NCBI GenBank assembly: GCA_024691065.1
Contig: JAILOA010000227.1
Span: forward strand, 1-37,071
Length of the DNA: 37,071 nucleotides
Direction: 5' to 3'
Origin: Lachnospiraceae bacterium
GTDB taxonomy: Bacteria > Bacillota > Clostridia > Lachnospirales > Lachnospiraceae
Shown: positions 34,098 through 37,071 of the stretch, one piece after another
Layout of the letters: each line of letters starts with the position of its first letter
How positions within the stretch are numbered: the stretch's first letter is position 1
Program-made: the position numbers and the translations under genes
The notes under the pieces: generated by a model
Told to the model about the DNA's origin: nothing
The model's input: the letters and a program-made list of their open reading frames with translations, nothing else
Database searches by the model: none

Positions 34098-34127
34098 GGA
34101 TTTAAATTTAAATTTACATAACGTGAG

Positions 34128-34161
34128 AAAACCCCCTTCCATTTTGGAAGGGGGTTTTTTT
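34128..34161. terminator. Bidirectional terminator between CHAP-GH5 and activase genes
   Basis: CCCCCTTCC and GGAAGGGGG form a nine-pair stem, extended by A-T, around a short T loop, with AAAA before and seven T after. It can end transcription in both directions. Confidence 0.95.
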
Positions 34162-34190
34162 GTCTCGGTTGCCGTTTCGGCAGGGGCTTT

Positions 34191-37071
34191 TTATTCCGTT
34201 TTCGCAGCAAACAAGTTATTGCTTGCAGTTGAAAGCATAAGTTTAATTCTGTTTAACTGGTTAACTTCGCTTGCGCCCGGATCATAATCGACAGCGACTA
34301 TATTTGCATCAGGGAAACGATGTCTGATTTCCTTTATGACACCCTTACCGACTACGTGGTTAGGGAGGCAGGCAAACGGCTGTGTACATACGATGTTTGG
34401 AACACCTTCATGTATAAGCTCAATCATTTCACCTGTAAGGAACCAGCCTTCACCGGTTTGGTTACCGCCGCATACAATAGGTTCGGCATATTCATATATC
34501 TTTGAAATGTGCTCAAATGGAACGAATCTCTCGCTTTCCTCGAACGCATCCCTCGCAACTTTTCTGAATTTTTCAAGAGCGGAAATAAGCGTATTGTTTA
34601 TAAATGCAGAGCTCTTTTTCTTTCCGAGATAATCAGCCTTAAAGTTAGCATTGTAGAGAGAATACATAAGGAAATCCGTAAGGTCTGGGCAAACCGCCTC
34701 GGCGCCTTCAGCCTCCAAAAGTTCTACCAGATAGTTATTAGCGGCCGGCATAAACTTAACCAGAATCTCACCGACTATACCAACTCTAGGTTTCTTAATA
34801 TCCAATATAGGTAATTCATCAAAGTCCTTAATTATATCTCTTATATTCTGTTTAAATGTCTTGGTATCAGCCTTTTGAATATCCTTTATAACCTTAGCTT
34901 TCCACTTCTCATGCAAAGCATTTGCACTACCCGGTACAGCCTCATAAGGACGTACCCTGTAAAGCACACGCATAAATACATCACCGTACAGAACACTTTG
35001 AAGAAGCCTCTTGATAACTCCCGGAGTAAATGTAAATCCCGGATTTTTTTCGATTCCGGCACTGAATGAAATAACAGGAATCTGTCCCATTCCGGCATTC
35101 TCAAGGGCACGACGGATAAATCCGATGTAGTTTGTAGCCCTGCAACCACCACCGGTTTGTGAAATCATAATGGCTGTCTTATCAAGATCATATTTACCGG
35201 ACTGAAGAGCCTGCATATATTGACCTACAACTATGATGGAAGGGTAGCAGGCATCATTGTTAACATATTTAAGACCAACATCCACACTGCTTGCATCGCA
35301 GTCCAGAACGACAACATTGTATCCACAAGCCTTAAGACCCGGACCGAGAATGTCAAAGTGGATAGGAGACATTTGAGGAATGAGAATTGTATAATCCTTC
35401 TTCATCTCCTTGGTAAATACTTTTCTATGATGTGCCGTGTCATTAGGAACAGGAAGCACATGCTTCTCCTCCCTGTCACGTACAGCCGAGAGAAGCGAAC
35501 GAATACGGATTCTCGCCGCACCTAAGTTATTTACCTCATCAATCTTAAGAACTGTATAAATTTTACCACGTTTGGTAAGTATATCGCTAACCTGGTCTGT
35601 GGTAACCGCATCGAGACCACAACCAAAGGAATTAAGCTGAATCAAATCAAGGTTCTCACGGGTGGATACGAAAGACGCAGCCCTGTAAAGTCTGGAGTGA
35701 TACATCCACTGGTCCATAACAATCGTTGGTCTGTCAACCTCACCTAAGTGAGACACGCTGTCTTCAGTAAGAACAGCCACGCCGTAGGATGTAATAAGCT
35801 CCGGAATACCATGATGAATCTCAGGATCCACATGATATGGACGACCGGCAAGAACGATACCGTGACGACCGGTTTCATCGAGATATTTAAGAACCTCTTC
35901 ACCCTTCTTTTGAATATCTAAGCGGGCAGCCTCAAGCTCCGCCCAAGCCGCATGGCAGGCATTTTTAAGCTCTGAAATCTCGATTCCGTTCTCTTCATGC
36001 ATATATTTTACAAGTCTGTCAGTAGCAATCTTTTCATCCTCAAATGAAATAAAAGGATTCTGATACTTGATGTCGCTGTTATATAATTCCTCGACATTAT
36101 TCTTGATATTCTCACCGTAGCTTGTAACGATAGGGCAGTTATAATGATTTCCCGCCTCAGGTGTCTCCTTTCTTTCGTAAGGAATACAAGGATAGAAAAT
36201 GTATTTGATGCCCTTTCTGATGAGCCAGGTTACATGACCGTGCGCAATCTTTGCAGGATAGCACTCGGATTCACTGGGAATTGACTCTATACCAAGTTCG
36301 TAAATTTTCTTATCGGACTTTGGCGAAAGCACTACCTTGTAGCCAAGCTCCGTGAAAAATGTAAACCAGAACGGATAATTCTCATACATATTGAGAACTC
36401 TCGGAATACCGACAATTCCACGATATGCCTTGTCATCCGATAATGGCTTATATTGGGTAAGAACCCTCTTATGTTTATATTCAAACAGGTTCGGAATATT
36501 ATCCTTATTTTTCTTAAGTCCCAGACCACGTTCACATCTGTTGCCGGAAATGTATTGGCGACCGCCTGTGAAACGGTTTACAGTAAGGAGACAGTTGTTT
36601 GTACAACCCTTACATCTGGTCATAGTAGTTGAAAATTCAAGATTATTGATCTGCTCGATTGTAAGCATGGTTGTCTTCTCGCCTTTGTAATGGCGCTTTG
36701 CAATGAGAGCAGCACCGAAGGCACCCATGATACCCGCAATATCAGGTCTTATAGCAGTTCTGCCTGAGATCTTTTCGAAAGCCCTGAGAACTGCATCATT
36801 ATAAAATGTACCGCCCTGTACAACGATTCTCTTTCCGAGATCCTTAGGATCGGTAAGCTTAATAACCTTGATCAATGCATTTTTAATAACCGAATAAGCA
36901 AGACCGGCCGAGATGTCCTCGACGGTAGCGCCTTCTTTCTGGGCCTGCTTAACCTTTGAGTTCATAAATACGGTACAACGTGAACCAAGGTCTATAGGAT
37001 TTTCTGCAAAAAGCGCAATTTTTGCGAAATCGGCAATATCATAATTAAGGGACTTTGCGAAGGTTTCAATG
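34191..37071 (-). CDS. 2-Hydroxyacyl-CoA dehydratase activase-like protein (5' end beyond the window)
   Basis: The reading frame is open past 36965 to the right edge, so the gene is partial; about 960 residues are seen. The visible N-terminal part is the end of a BcrAD/BadFG/HgdC-type ATPase domain (GATVEDISAGLAYSVIKNAL, VVQGGTFYNDAVLRAFE and IMGAFGAALIAKRH). A Cys cluster CKGCTNNC and NRCERG follows, then the DUF2229 region (GIPRVLNMYENYPFW) and a long HgdB-like region with GFGCGLDAVTTDQV and TGGGCRATNYIG. Family members are large two-part proteins of about 1400 residues that couple ATP hydrolysis to electron transfer onto dehydratases, using iron-sulfur clusters; the exact partner is unknown. 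The stop is at 34191-34193. It is convergent with the CHAP-GH5 gene. Confidence 0.9.
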   Translation of the reverse strand, partial: IETFAKSLNYDIADFAKIALFAENPIDLGSRCTVFMNSKVKQAQKEGATVEDISAGLAYSVIKNALIKVIKLTDPKDLGKRIVVQGGTFYNDAVLRAFEKISGRTAIRPDIAGIMGAFGAALIAKRHYKGEKTTMLTIEQINNLEFSTTMTRCKGCTNNCLLTVNRFTGGRQYISGNRCERGLGLKKNKDNIPNLFEYKHKRVLTQYKPLSDDKAYRGIVGIPRVLNMYENYPFWFTFFTELGYKVVLSPKSDKKIYELGIESIPSESECYPAKIAHGHVTWLIRKGIKYIFYPCIPYERKETPEAGNHYNCPIVTSYGENIKNNVEELYNSDIKYQNPFISFEDEKIATDRLVKYMHEENGIEISELKNACHAAWAELEAARLDIQKKGEEVLKYLDETGRHGIVLAGRPYHVDPEIHHGIPELITSYGVAVLTEDSVSHLGEVDRPTIVMDQWMYHSRLYRAASFVSTRENLDLIQLNSFGCGLDAVTTDQVSDILTKRGKIYTVLKIDEVNNLGAARIRIRSLLSAVRDREEKHVLPVPNDTAHHRKVFTKEMKKDYTILIPQMSPIHFDILGPGLKACGYNVVVLDCDASSVDVGLKYVNNDACYPSIIVVGQYMQALQSGKYDLDKTAIMISQTGGGCRATNYIGFIRRALENAGMGQIPVISFSAGIEKNPGFTFTPGVIKRLLQSVLYGDVFMRVLYRVRPYEAVPGSANALHEKWKAKVIKDIQKADTKTFKQNIRDIIKDFDELPILDIKKPRVGIVGEILVKFMPAANNYLVELLEAEGAEAVCPDLTDFLMYSLYNANFKADYLGKKKSSAFINNTLISALEKFRKVARDAFEESERFVPFEHISKIYEYAEPIVCGGNQTGEGWFLTGEMIELIHEGVPNIVCTQPFACLPNHVVGKGVIKEIRHRFPDANIVAVDYDPGASEVNQLNRIKLMLSTASNNLFAAKTE

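Noticed and set aside
34320..36690. Plus-strand ORFs inside the activase gene
   Set aside because: They overlap a well-conserved minus-strand coding region and have no ribosome sites.

Overview
The window is AT-rich, low-GC Gram-positive chromosomal DNA. The gene set (SppA, RecO, RidA, a large acyl-CoA dehydratase activase, SpoIIE-type phosphatase, NlpC/P60 hydrolase, GH5-type domain) and strong AGGAGG-type ribosome sites point to anaerobic Clostridia, most likely Lachnospiraceae. This is an inference from gene content and style; no rRNA is present. No transposase, integrase, relaxase, coupling protein, tRNA or CRISPR array was seen.

Region 1 (1-14486) is a single-strand gene run. It holds the tail of a Pro/Asn/Gln-rich protein, a tiny ORF without a normal start, a PrgI-VirB4 fusion ATPase with a very acidic tail, a STAS anti-sigma-factor antagonist, a 1680-residue secreted protein, a membrane-anchored exported protein, an unrecognised cytoplasmic protein with WDG repeats, an RsbW/SpoIIAB-like kinase and a membrane-bound PP2C phosphatase. 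The last two plus the STAS protein form a complete partner-switching module (phosphatase, kinase, phospho-target) interleaved with genes for a type IV secretion-like ATPase and extracellular proteins.

Region 2 (14487-23608) continues on the same strand. It has a coiled-coil protein with Met/Gln/Asn repeats, a structured leader, an SH3-NlpC/P60 wall hydrolase, a HELSH membrane metalloprotease-like protein, and two proteins (208 and 1209 residues) that share a C-terminal module. The genes at 14600 and 19087 have promoters built on the same pair of 11-bp direct repeats with identical geometry, so they look co-regulated. My best hypothesis for an undescribed system is a chromosomal, non-conjugative VirB4-driven secretion or surface-assembly machine under partner-switch control, with the helical proteins as candidate substrates.

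Region 3 (23609-37071) looks mostly like ordinary chromosome: a GNAT acetyltransferase, a five-copy 48-bp tandem repeat, a YunG-like protein, a MATE transporter fused to a degenerate anti-sigma-kinase-like ATPase domain, a bacterial PH-domain protein, RidA behind a palindromic operator, SppA, an RDD protein with a long five-residue repeat tract, RecO, a secreted CHAP + peptidoglycan-binding + GH5 protein whose GH5 nucleophile is replaced by Gln, and, on the minus strand, the C-terminal two thirds or so of a 2-hydroxyacyl-CoA dehydratase activase that runs off the right edge.
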